A stretch of 10,964 nucleotides of DNA. Origin: Candidatus Omnitrophota bacterium. Lineage in GTDB: Bacteria > Omnitrophota > Koll11 > JAHIPI01. The first letter of the stretch is position 1. Each line of letters begins with the position of its first letter. The notes under the pieces were generated by a model. The model was not told the origin of the DNA and ran no database searches. It saw only the letters and a program-made list of their open reading frames with translations. Shown here one piece after another: positions 1-5,977 of this stretch. The position numbers were made by a program, and so were the translations under genes. The stretch covers positions 1-10,964 of the forward strand of contig JAQUMG010000045.1 in the NCBI GenBank assembly GCA_028718265.1, in the 5' to 3' direction.

Positions 1-139
1 TTTTATTCAGGTCTTTTTCTGTTTTTTTCCTGCCGGCAATATCGGCGCGAGTCCCTTTCTTCTCCAGATCCGCAACCTGTTTATGCAGTTCCAGGAGGTC
101 TTTTATCAGTTGTTCTTCGCTTTTGTAGTTTTCGTCCAT
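1..139 (-). CDS. N-terminal fragment of a probable PAS-type sensor histidine kinase (cut by window edge)
   Basis: Reading leftwards from the ATG at 139-137, 46 codons are visible before the window ends. The peptide begins MDENYKSEEQLIKDLLELH and continues with KQVADLEKKG and a basic stretch RKKTEKDLNK. A short acidic start, an EQLI-x-L-x-EL heptad helix and an R/K-rich E-x-L linker are the usual lead-in to the first PAS domain of many multi-PAS sensor histidine kinases in environmental bacteria. No catalytic motif is inside the window, so kinase identity is inferred from this lead-in alone. The start is fixed by an in-frame TAA at 146-148 on the minus strand, and no other start codon lies between. 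There is no Shine-Dalgarno sequence, but a near-consensus promoter sits directly in front. The gene is divergent from the TMTC-like gene at 742. It could instead be another coiled-coil signalling protein, such as a diguanylate cyclase. Confidence 0.55.
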   Translation of the reverse strand, partial: MDENYKSEEQLIKDLLELHKQVADLEKKGTRADIAGRKKTEKDLNK

Positions 140-149
140 ATGTACTTAA

Positions 150-178
150 ATTATACCCTTTTATATGCAGTAAGTCAA
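150..178 (-). promoter_or_regulatory. Sigma70-type promoter of the kinase-like gene, almost leaderless
   Basis: On the minus strand TTGACT (178-173) and a perfect TATAAT (155-150) are separated by exactly 17 nt. A start point 7 nt after the -10 box falls at about 143, only 4 nt before the ATG at 139. No purine-rich Shine-Dalgarno sequence is present, so the mRNA would be effectively leaderless. Confidence 0.7.
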
Positions 179-226
179 TCCGGCCGAACAAGCCCCAATT
201 TTTGGACCATTGCCGAACGTATGCTT

Positions 227-456
227 TAACTGCGATATTCCGCTCGCGTCTGACAAAATCCTTAACGCCTGCCTGCCGCAGGCACGGCCTTTCGCTGCGG
301 TAAAAAGCGGGGTCGCTTGAACTCGGCTGGCACTGCCGTGCCGCCTCATCCGCCTTCGGCGGCCCGCTTCGCGGACAGCAAGCGCCCTTTTAGGAACCGC
401 TTTTTCCCTTGCTCAAGGCTAGATTTTGTAGGCCGCTCGCCGGAATATCGCAGTTA
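227..456. repeat. Foldback / MITE-like palindromic element A (230 bp)
   Basis: The ends are a perfect 16-bp terminal inverted repeat: TAACTGCGATATTCCG at 227-242 and its reverse complement at 441-456. Pairing resumes further in (ACAAAATC 253-260 with GATTTTGT 422-429; AAAAAGCGG 302-310 with CCGCTTTTT 397-405). The centre carries small hairpins at 270-284, 350-362 and 364-374. The whole unit can fold into one long branched structure. No convincing coding frame, Shine-Dalgarno sequence or target-site duplication is visible. It could be a non-autonomous mobile element or a structured intergenic repeat; its copy number in the genome is unknown. Confidence 0.6.
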
Positions 457-473
457 CGCTATAGAGTTAAAAA

Positions 474-694
474 AAGGAATCCGGTACTTTTTGCAGCGAC
501 ATGTCGATTTTAGGCGAAGCAGCTTGACGAGCGAGGGAATCCCGAGGTCCCGCGAGAGCGGGACTCACTCGGGATGGCGAAGCTGACAGAGCCCCGATGG
601 AGAGCCCGTCGGGGCGAGTTCTGCAGCCACCGAGCGAGGAAAGACCTTCGCCGTAAAGAAATCGACCAGGAGCGAGAAAAATACCGGATTCCTT
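474..694. repeat. Foldback / MITE-like palindromic element B (221 bp)
   Basis: The terminal inverted repeat AAGGAATCCGGTA at 474-486 is matched perfectly at 682-694, and the similarity continues inward imperfectly (TCGATTTT...GGCGAAG against CTTCGCC...AAATCGA). Inside are two strong GC-rich hairpins. One is a two-tier stem at 540-574 (TCCCGAG/CTCGGGA enclosing GTCCCGC-gaga-GCGGGAC). The other is at 591-615 (GCCCCGA/TCGGGGC). A GAGCGAGG motif occurs twice. The terminal repeat differs from that of element A 17 bp away, so this is a second family. No coding frame is supported. The element ends 11 bp before the -35 box of the next gene. Confidence 0.6.
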
Positions 695-704
695 AGAAAA
701 TGAT

Positions 705-733
705 TTCACAAACAAACGCAATAGGAATATAAT
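705..733 (+). promoter_or_regulatory. Sigma70-type promoter of the TMTC-like gene, almost leaderless
   Basis: TTCACA (705-710), a 17-nt spacer and a perfect TATAAT (728-733). The predicted start point, about 740, is only 2 nt before the ATG at 742. AGGA at 723-726 is too far away, and upstream of the predicted start point, to act as a ribosome binding site. Confidence 0.65.
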
Positions 734-741
734 AGAACCTG

Positions 742-2673
742 ATGGATTCCAAAAAAGCGGTTTTTCTTATAATGGTTCTGGGTCTAGCCTTATATGCCAA
801 TTCACTCAGCGGCCAGTTCATCTGGGATGATGAGGTTTTAGTAAGAGACAATCTGTACGTAAGAAACTGGCATAATATGGGCGAGATCTTTACAAGTAGT
901 ATATGGCAGGGCAGCGGAACAGTGCAGAGTTGTGATTATTACCGTCCGCTCCAAATTGTTTCCTATACCATAAATTATTCTCTTGGAAAATTAAATACCG
1001 TAGGTTATCACCTCATAAATATTCTACTTCATATATTTACGGCATTATGTATTTATTGGTTAATCTGCCTGCTTTTTGGCAATAAAATACTTTCGCTGAT
1101 TACCGCTGTCTTTTTTGTTAGTCACCCTGTACAAGTGGACGTCGTAGCATATATATCGGAACGCGGAAATCTTTTAGCGATGTTATTTGCATTGCTCTCT
1201 TTTATTTTCTATATAAAACTACTTCACAAAAATAAGATAACGTTTTATGTAATAACCGCCTTAAGCTATCTCCTCGCCATTTTATCCAAAGAAAACAGTC
1301 TCATACTTCCGTTTTTACTGCTTCTTTATCACTACGCCTTTAGAAAAAAAATCCGGTATAGCAAATTTCTGCCTTTCCTTCTCATTGCTTTTGCCTACAT
1401 CCTATCAAGGATTACGATATTAAGATTTGCTCCTTTTTATATATATCCTATTACTGCTGTTTTCTCCAGAATAGCCGGCTTTTTCGTAGCTATAACAAAT
1501 TATATAAGACTTTTGATATTCCCTTTCGGCCTTCATATGGAATACGGGGACAAATTATTCAGACTCACTGACCCAAAGGCATTTTTGGGTGCGGCTATCG
1601 CGTTTTTGTCTATTTATTACGCTTTCAAAAAACGAAAAACCAATCCTCTTATATTTTTCTCAATCTGCTGGTTTTTTCTTGCTTTATTGCCCGTTTCTAA
1701 TATTTATCCTATCGGGGCTTATATGGCAGAACATAACCTTTATGTGCCCTCAATGGGCTTTTTTCTCATCTTGGCATATGGATTAAGTAATCTGCTCAAG
1801 TTTGAAGATTTAAGGATAATCTCTATTGCCGCAATAGCTGTCTTAACCATATTTTACTCGTTCCTGACAATTGTGCAGACCAATTACTGGAAAAACCCTA
1901 TCACCTTTTACGAAAGGACTCTTAGATATAACCCCGACAGCGCGAGGGTAAACAATAATTTGGGCAATATGTATAATAATATGGGAAATCATGAGAAGGC
2001 CTTTCAACTATACAAAAAAGCTATTCAAATTGATCCCAATTTCGTAGACGTATACTTCAACATCGGAAAAGCATATGAGTCCATAGGAATGCGGGAGGAA
2101 GCGATAAAATCATTTGCCAGAGCGATAGAGCTTAATCCCGAACACTGGAGCGCGTATAACGAACTCGGCCTAATGTGCAACGAGTCAAACAAAAATGAAG
2201 AAGCGATAAGGCTCTTCGAGCGGGCGATTGAAGCCAATCCGCGGTACGCTCAGCCATATATAAATCTTGGTATGTTGTACGCAAAAATCGGCAAAAAAGA
2301 AGATGCTGTCAGACTATATGAAATGGCTATACAGCTTAACCCTTATATTGGGGATTCATATTACAATCTGGCAAATCTATACTTAAAATACGGCGAAAAA
2401 GGGAAAGCCGAACAGTTATACCGTAAAACCATAGCAATAAACGAAAAAGATACCGATGCCTATAATAATCTCGGAGTAATTTATAGAGATGCCGGCGATA
2501 TGGAGAAAGCGATAGAGTTATTCAGAAAAGCAATAGAAGCCAAACCTGACAATGCGCTGACGTATTACAATCTGGCCGTCGTATATTCCAGAATGAAACA
2601 GCATGATTTAGCCGCAAAATATTATGATAAAGCTAAAGCACTAGGCCTTAATGTTCGGGAAGGCGGATTATAA
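742..2673 (+). CDS. TMTC-like GT-C membrane glycosyltransferase fused to seven TPRs
   Basis: The 643-aa protein has two halves. Residues 1-390 are a polytopic membrane domain of about ten hydrophobic segments. Its features match GT-C glycosyltransferases of the TMTC / bacterial O-mannosyltransferase-like group: an acidic pair in the first external loop (FIWDDEVL, D29 D30), YYRPL (66-70), HPVQVDVVAYISERGNLLA (128-146), SKEN (182-185) and AEHNLYVPSMGF (329-340). Such enzymes use a lipid-linked sugar to glycosylate proteins outside the cytoplasm; acceptor and sugar are unknown here. Residues 401-638 are exactly seven 34-residue TPRs (G8/Y11/A20/P32-type pattern), probably for acceptor recognition. 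An in-frame TAG at 733-735 fixes the ATG at 742. There is no Shine-Dalgarno sequence. The helicase gene follows 41 bp downstream with its own promoter, so an operon is not needed. Confidence 0.85.
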   Translation: MDSKKAVFLIMVLGLALYANSLSGQFIWDDEVLVRDNLYVRNWHNMGEIFTSSIWQGSGTVQSCDYYRPLQIVSYTINYSLGKLNTVGYHLINILLHIFTALCIYWLICLLFGNKILSLITAVFFVSHPVQVDVVAYISERGNLLAMLFALLSFIFYIKLLHKNKITFYVITALSYLLAILSKENSLILPFLLLLYHYAFRKKIRYSKFLPFLLIAFAYILSRITILRFAPFYIYPITAVFSRIAGFFVAITNYIRLLIFPFGLHMEYGDKLFRLTDPKAFLGAAIAFLSIYYAFKKRKTNPLIFFSICWFFLALLPVSNIYPIGAYMAEHNLYVPSMGFFLILAYGLSNLLKFEDLRIISIAAIAVLTIFYSFLTIVQTNYWKNPITFYERTLRYNPDSARVNNNLGNMYNNMGNHEKAFQLYKKAIQIDPNFVDVYFNIGKAYESIGMREEAIKSFARAIELNPEHWSAYNELGLMCNESNKNEEAIRLFERAIEANPRYAQPYINLGMLYAKIGKKEDAVRLYEMAIQLNPYIGDSYYNLANLYLKYGEKGKAEQLYRKTIAINEKDTDAYNNLGVIYRDAGDMEKAIELFRKAIEAKPDNALTYYNLAVVYSRMKQHDLAAKYYDKAKALGLNVREGGL

Positions 2674-2679
2674 GGGCGC

Positions 2680-2708
2680 TTGCAAAATACCGTCCGGTAC
2701 GATAGAAT
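2680..2708 (+). promoter_or_regulatory. Candidate promoter of the helicase gene, leaderless start
   Basis: TTGCAA (2680-2685), a 17-nt spacer and TAGAAT (2703-2708). The predicted start point coincides with the ATG at 2715. The -35 match is only 4 of 6. A perfect inverted repeat TACCG-TC-CGGTA (2688-2699) fills most of the spacer and could be an operator. Confidence 0.5.
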
Positions 2709-2714
2709 AATACC

Positions 2715-4652
2715 ATGCAATACGATCCTTTTCAACAGAAAGCGATAGATTACATAGAAAGCGGTCACTCCGTTATCGTTTCGGCACCCACGGGCTCGGG
2801 TAAAACAGTGATAGCGGAATACGTCATCTGCGATTGCCTCGCAAAAAATACATACGCCATTTATACGGCGCCCATCAAGGCATTGTCAAACCAGAAATTC
2901 CGGGATTTCCAGGAAACATTCAAAGACAAAATAGGCATACTAACCGGCGACGTCAGCATTAACCCTCACGCGCCTATCCTTATAATGACCACCGAGATAT
3001 TCCGGAATAAAGTGCTTGAGGAAGAAAGTGACCTGGCCAAATATTCATGGATAATCTTTGACGAGATACATTATCTCGACGATTATGAACGCGGTACCGT
3101 ATGGGAAGAGTCGCTTATATTCCTTCCGAAGCACATGAAGATGCTGGCGCTGTCTGCCACTATTCCCAATATAGATGAATTCGCCGGCTGGATACAATCC
3201 GTTCATAAAAAGCCCCTTAAAATAGTGAAAGAAGATAAGCGGCCGGTGCCGCTCCATTTCTTCTATCAATGCCAGGGCGAAATCGCGGATAGCCTTGGCA
3301 AAGTCAAACACCTGGGATATAAAAGCACTGATTCTTACGGCCGGCAGGCTTATCGCGGCAGCCGTTTCTCGCACCACGTCGCTTTAAGGCCGAATAAACC
3401 GACGGCGCTTATAAAGCATCTGTCCGAAAGCGACGAGCTGCCCTGCATATATTTTTCTTTCGGCAGAAAACGCTGTGAGTATCTCGCGCAGGAAATGCTG
3501 GGCTTCGATTTCCTGAACGCGGAAGAAAAAGAGAAAATAAAAACGCTTTACCGCGACCTCAGGCATCGATTTGACCTCGACAATGAAAAAAACGCCGCTC
3601 TCCTTGAGCCCTTTGTCGAAAGAGGCATCGCTTTTCATCACGCCGGCATGCTTCCCACATTAAAAGAGGTCGTCGAACGTCTCTTTACGAGCAGGCTCAT
3701 AAAAGTCATATTCACAACCGAGACATTTGCTCTGGGCATAAATATGCCGGCGCGTACCGTCGTATTCGACGAATTAAGAAAATTCTACGGCCGTTATTAC
3801 GGCACTTTAAAGACGCGCGATTTCTACCAGATGGCCGGCAGGGCCGGCAGGCGCGGGATAGATAAAGAAGGTTTCGTCTATAGCCGCGTAAATCCGCATT
3901 ATACATCTTTCCCGGAGCTGGAAAAAGTCATATACAGCCAGCCGGAAAAGGTGCGCAGCCGCTTTAACGCTTCCTATGCCACCATACTGAACCTTTACGG
4001 AAAATACGGCGAAAAATTATACGATATCTACCCTCTCTCCTTCCACTATTTTCAGGAGAAGAAGCAGTCACAGAAAAAGGCCATGGAGCTGATGCGCGCG
4101 AAAGTAAAACTCCTGAAAGATCTCGGCTACATAAAGGCCGGTGCACTTACCGAAAAAGGTGAATTCGCGAGCAAAATCTACGGCTACGAGCTTTCGCTCT
4201 CGGAACTTTACGAAAAAGGGGTACTGGAGCATCTTTCGGAACATGAACTCGGCGTACTGGCGCTTGCGCTTGTATTCGAGCCGCGGAAGGGCAGCGTAAA
4301 ACCGTCGTCACTCCCGAAAAGCGCGAAAGAACTTTCCCCCATAACGGAAAATATACTCGACCACATACAGCGGATGGAAAAAAAGGCCTTTATTACTCCT
4401 TTAAGTAAGCGGTATTTCTATCATCTTGCGCCGTGCCTTGAGGCATGGATGAGGAAAGAAAGTTTCGATAAGATTATGCGCTATACCGAGGATGATGAGG
4501 GCGAGATTATACGCTACTTCAGGATGAGCATACAGATACTGAACGAAATCCTGGAAACTCCTGTCTCGGAAAAATTAAAAGAAAAGATAAAAAATACCAT
4601 CTATCTCGTCAACAGGGACATAATCGATGCCGAGAAACAGCTGCGGGAATAA
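2715..4652 (+). CDS. Ski2-like superfamily 2 DExH helicase with DSHCT-like C-terminus
   Basis: The 645-aa protein carries the full superfamily 2 motif set: an N-terminal DPFQQKAI Q-motif-like segment, motif I APTGSGKT (24-31), Ia TAPIKALSNQK (51-61), Ib TTEI (92-95), II DEIH (116-119), III SAT (147-149), V TTETFALGINMPAR (334-347) and VI QMAGRAGRRG (372-381). This is the signature of Ski2/Mtr4-type helicases, which unwind RNA 3'-5' on ATP hydrolysis. The C-terminal part has a winged-helix-like GYIKAGALTEKGEFASKIYG (471-490) and a ratchet-like helix EGEIIRYFRMSIQILNEI (595-612), as in DSHCT domains. At 645 aa it lacks the Mtr4 arch insertion and is shorter than actinobacterial HelY. A role in RNA turnover is likely but not shown by context. 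An in-frame TAG at 2703-2705 fixes the start, and there is no Shine-Dalgarno sequence. Confidence 0.88.
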   Translation: MQYDPFQQKAIDYIESGHSVIVSAPTGSGKTVIAEYVICDCLAKNTYAIYTAPIKALSNQKFRDFQETFKDKIGILTGDVSINPHAPILIMTTEIFRNKVLEEESDLAKYSWIIFDEIHYLDDYERGTVWEESLIFLPKHMKMLALSATIPNIDEFAGWIQSVHKKPLKIVKEDKRPVPLHFFYQCQGEIADSLGKVKHLGYKSTDSYGRQAYRGSRFSHHVALRPNKPTALIKHLSESDELPCIYFSFGRKRCEYLAQEMLGFDFLNAEEKEKIKTLYRDLRHRFDLDNEKNAALLEPFVERGIAFHHAGMLPTLKEVVERLFTSRLIKVIFTTETFALGINMPARTVVFDELRKFYGRYYGTLKTRDFYQMAGRAGRRGIDKEGFVYSRVNPHYTSFPELEKVIYSQPEKVRSRFNASYATILNLYGKYGEKLYDIYPLSFHYFQEKKQSQKKAMELMRAKVKLLKDLGYIKAGALTEKGEFASKIYGYELSLSELYEKGVLEHLSEHELGVLALALVFEPRKGSVKPSSLPKSAKELSPITENILDHIQRMEKKAFITPLSKRYFYHLAPCLEAWMRKESFDKIMRYTEDDEGEIIRYFRMSIQILNEILETPVSEKLKEKIKNTIYLVNRDIIDAEKQLRE

Positions 4653-4764
4653 CAAGTAATTGAAAGCATCGGGGGGTACAGTTTCCCGATTGGGATGAAT
4701 GACGTTTCCGCTTTGGGATGGAAAGCGTTTCTACTTACTTGTACTTTATTTATTTTCCCGATGC
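4652..4764. repeat. Crossed inverted repeats in the convergent intergenic region
   Basis: Between the convergent helicase and membrane-protein genes, ACAAGTAA (4652-4659) is complementary to TTACTTGT (4735-4742), and GCATCGGG (4666-4673) to CCCGATGC (4757-4764). The pairs are interleaved rather than nested, so both cannot form as a simple hairpin. ATCGGG (4668-4673) can alternatively pair with CCCGAT (4685-4690). It may be a remnant of a palindromic element. Confidence 0.4.
4709..4732 (+). terminator. Weak candidate terminator after the helicase gene
   Basis: CGCTTT (4709-4714) and AAAGCG (4722-4727) form a 6-bp stem with a 7-nt loop, followed by TTTCT. The stem is short and the U-tract poor, so this is only a possible transcription stop. 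Confidence 0.3.
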
Positions 4765-5063
4765 AATTTATCTATCATCACATTATACTTATGTTGAGTG
4801 AGATATGAACCTATAATAAAACCTAGTAAAATGGTAATCCATATCGCACTCATATAAACCAAACTCATCATGCCTGATTCAATAAAGTTTTTAACTTCTG
4901 GCATCTTTTTAAGCGATGTCGTATAGGCGGGTATAAATCTGTTACACAATAGGTAGAAATAGGTTACGCTGAAAGCTATGACCAGCATCAGTATTGTTAG
5001 GTGCACCTTTAAGGCTGATGGCCTATTCTTTAGAAAATCCCGCTCTGATGCATTCAAACTCAT
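4746..5063 (-). CDS. Small two-helix membrane protein of unknown function
   Basis: This 105-aa protein matches no family I recognise. It has two clear hydrophobic segments (about residues 19-40 and 65-88). Basic residues at the N-terminus, in the C-terminal tail (HKYNVMIDKLHRENK) and in part of the loop suggest both ends are cytoplasmic. The ATG at 5063-5061 is supported by a GGAGGT Shine-Dalgarno sequence (5072-5067), although the 3-nt spacing is short. The gene lies just downstream of the first RAYT element, whose left inverted repeat ends about 85 bp before the start codon, and it converges with the helicase gene. Small membrane proteins next to RHS loci can be immunity proteins, but nothing in this sequence proves that. 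Confidence 0.65.
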   Translation of the reverse strand: MSLNASERDFLKNRPSALKVHLTILMLVIAFSVTYFYLLCNRFIPAYTTSLKKMPEVKNFIESGMMSLVYMSAIWITILLGFIIGSYLTQHKYNVMIDKLHRENK

Positions 5064-5072
5064 AAGACCTCC
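5064..5072 (-). promoter_or_regulatory. Shine-Dalgarno sequence of the small membrane-protein gene
   Basis: The minus strand reads GGAGGTCTT immediately before the ATG. It fixes the start at 5063 and contrasts with the helicase, TMTC and kinase-like genes, which have no such site. Confidence 0.7.
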
Positions 5073-5149
5073 ATTTTACTTAAGAATATTATCTATTTCA
5101 TTCCATTCTTCTCGATTTACGTTGTTAATCATATTGCTTAGAGGTAATA

Positions 5150-5176
5150 GGGGACGTCCTATTTGGGGACACCCTA
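5150..5176 (+). repeat. Left REP-like inverted end of RAYT element 1
   Basis: GGGGACGTCCT, then ATTTG, then GGGACACCCTA. The outer 11 and inner 11 bases match the right end in inverse orientation; only the 5-nt centre differs. It contains the palindrome GGACGTCC. It lies 7 bp beyond the transposase stop codon. Confidence 0.7.
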
Positions 5177-5183
5177 CTACATA

Positions 5184-5774
5184 CTATAAAAACTGTGCTA
5201 TTGCCTTTTCTAATAATGCTTCGTAAGGGTTGGATTCGTTCACGTATTTGATATAATTTTTCATTCGTTCTTGCGTAGTCTTGCCGAAACCCTCGTATAT
5301 GCTATCAGTAGTTATTATATCATCGGGCTTACCATTTGCATAGTAATTGTAGCTAGACCACGGGTATTTTGATAGGTCAGTTACTATGCCGGCTCTTATG
5401 GGATTACGCTCTATGTATCTGGCACAACCCATCAAATATTCGTCTTTCTCTATTAAGAAGCTTTTGTATCTGCCTTGAAAAAGATATCCGGTAGTCCGAT
5501 AGGTCTTTTTATGATAATTCGCGTATGCCTGGGATATGCCCTGCATTATATGCGGCAGATCCTCTCCTTTGATTACTTGCATAAGCAAATGAAAATGATT
5601 GCTCATAAGGCAATAATGAAAAATAGAAAATTTGTACCTTTCCAGATATGCCTTCACTATCTCCCGGAATCTACAAAAGTCTCTTTTCTGCTTAAAGAGC
5701 ACCCCCTTATTATGCCCCCTGTTTAAAATGTGAAGGGTAACACCGTCATATAGCGCCCTTTTGGTTCTAGGCAT
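5184..5774 (-). CDS. REP-associated tyrosine transposase (RAYT), IS200-like Y1/HUH family, copy 1
   Basis: This 196-aa protein is a typical Y1 (TnpA-like) transposase, which cuts and rejoins single-stranded DNA through a tyrosine-DNA intermediate. The HUH motif is H60-F61-H62 in MSNHFHLL. The candidate nucleophile is Y113 in EKDEYL, followed by the RAYT-typical ARYIERNPIRAGIV (118-131) and YPWSSY (137-142). GYLFQGRYKS (96-105) is also characteristic. Length is in the family's normal range and no frameshift is seen, so the gene appears intact. The ATG follows a perfect AAGGAGGT Shine-Dalgarno sequence by 6 nt, and that site lies in a hairpin. The gene is enclosed by inverted hairpin-forming ends, as expected of the DNA a RAYT would bind. 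It is about 58% identical by eye count to the copy at 6499-7092. Confidence 0.92.
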   Translation of the reverse strand: MPRTKRALYDGVTLHILNRGHNKGVLFKQKRDFCRFREIVKAYLERYKFSIFHYCLMSNHFHLLMQVIKGEDLPHIMQGISQAYANYHKKTYRTTGYLFQGRYKSFLIEKDEYLMGCARYIERNPIRAGIVTDLSKYPWSSYNYYANGKPDDIITTDSIYEGFGKTTQERMKNYIKYVNESNPYEALLEKAIAQFL

Positions 5775-5780
5775 AAAATA

Positions 5781-5814
5781 ACCTCCTTTTACCTATATAT
5801 ACGTACAAGGAGGT
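5781..5814 (-). promoter_or_regulatory. Hairpin sequestering the Shine-Dalgarno sequence of RAYT copy 1
   Basis: On the minus strand ACCTCCTT (5814-5807) is exactly complementary to the Shine-Dalgarno sequence AAGGAGGT (5788-5781). Inside, TAC/GTA can add three pairs around a 10-nt AU-rich loop. In a long transcript the ribosome binding site would be buried. The arrangement is conserved in the second RAYT. Confidence 0.6.
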
Positions 5815-5857
5815 AGTTTTCTTTCAAAATATTTTAATTTTTTTTATTTAAGCATTA

Positions 5858-5884
5858 TAGGGTGTCCCACTGCAGGACGTCCCC
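5858..5884 (-). repeat. Right REP-like inverted end of RAYT element 1
   Basis: TAGGGTGTCCC, then ACTGC, then AGGACGTCCCC. As a single strand it folds with a GTCC/GGAC inner stem and a GGG/CCC outer stem separated by a T/GT internal loop, a bulged hairpin of the REP type. A TATAAT-like box (5859-5854, minus) overlaps its inner edge. Confidence 0.7.
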
Positions 5885-5900
5885 CTTTTTCCTACTAAAA

Positions 5901-5929
5901 ATTATACCCCTCCCGACAAAAATCCCCAA
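5901..5929 (-). promoter_or_regulatory. Possible promoter reading into RAYT element 1 from outside
   Basis: On the minus strand TTGGGG (5929-5924), 17 nt and TATAAT (5906-5901). The -10 box is perfect but the -35 is poor and lies inside the upstream terminator stem. A transcript from here would contain the right end and the sequestering hairpin. Confidence 0.3.
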
Positions 5930-5947
5930 GCGAAATGTGCCTTGGGG
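5918..5947 (-). terminator. Rho-independent terminator after the 150-aa membrane-protein gene
   Basis: On the minus strand CCCCAAG (5947-5941) pairs with CTTGGGG (5930-5924), a 7-bp stem that can extend by one G-C pair, followed at once by ATTTTTG. It lies 30 bp after the stop codon at 5978 and should shield the RAYT copy 1 region from read-through. Confidence 0.75.
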
Positions 5948-5977
5948 AAATGGGTAACGGCATATTGAAACTACTAT

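Larger units (their letters stand above)
5150..5884 (-). mobile_element. RAYT element 1 (IS200-like transposase between hairpin-forming inverted ends)
   Basis: A single Y1 transposase gene is enclosed by inverted copies of a 27-bp end (5150-5176 and 5858-5884). Outer boundaries are set by the limits of end similarity. No target-site duplication is seen, which fits single-strand Y1 transposition. The total is about 735 bp. Confidence 0.7.

Noticed and set aside
161..349. 62-codon frame on the minus strand upstream of the kinase-like gene
   Set aside because: It overlaps the kinase promoter and element A, and its composition is that of translated repeat sequence.
317..721. Open frames of 84-89 codons on both strands across the two foldback elements
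   Set aside because: They cross palindromic, GC-rich repeats, have no Shine-Dalgarno sequence or promoter of their own, and read as low-complexity Arg/Ser/Pro-rich peptides, so they are by-products of the repeats.
5475..5726. Plus-strand frame opposite RAYT copy 1 (and the equivalent at 6814-7071)
   Set aside because: It is antisense to a clear transposase gene; its presence in both copies follows from the shared transposase sequence.
5794..5827. Internal RAYT promoter (TTGAAA ... TATATA, also at the same place in copy 2)
   Set aside because: The spacer is about 20 nt, too long for a good sigma70 promoter. It is conserved in both copies and would start transcripts after the sequestering arm, so it is worth remembering but not supported enough to list.
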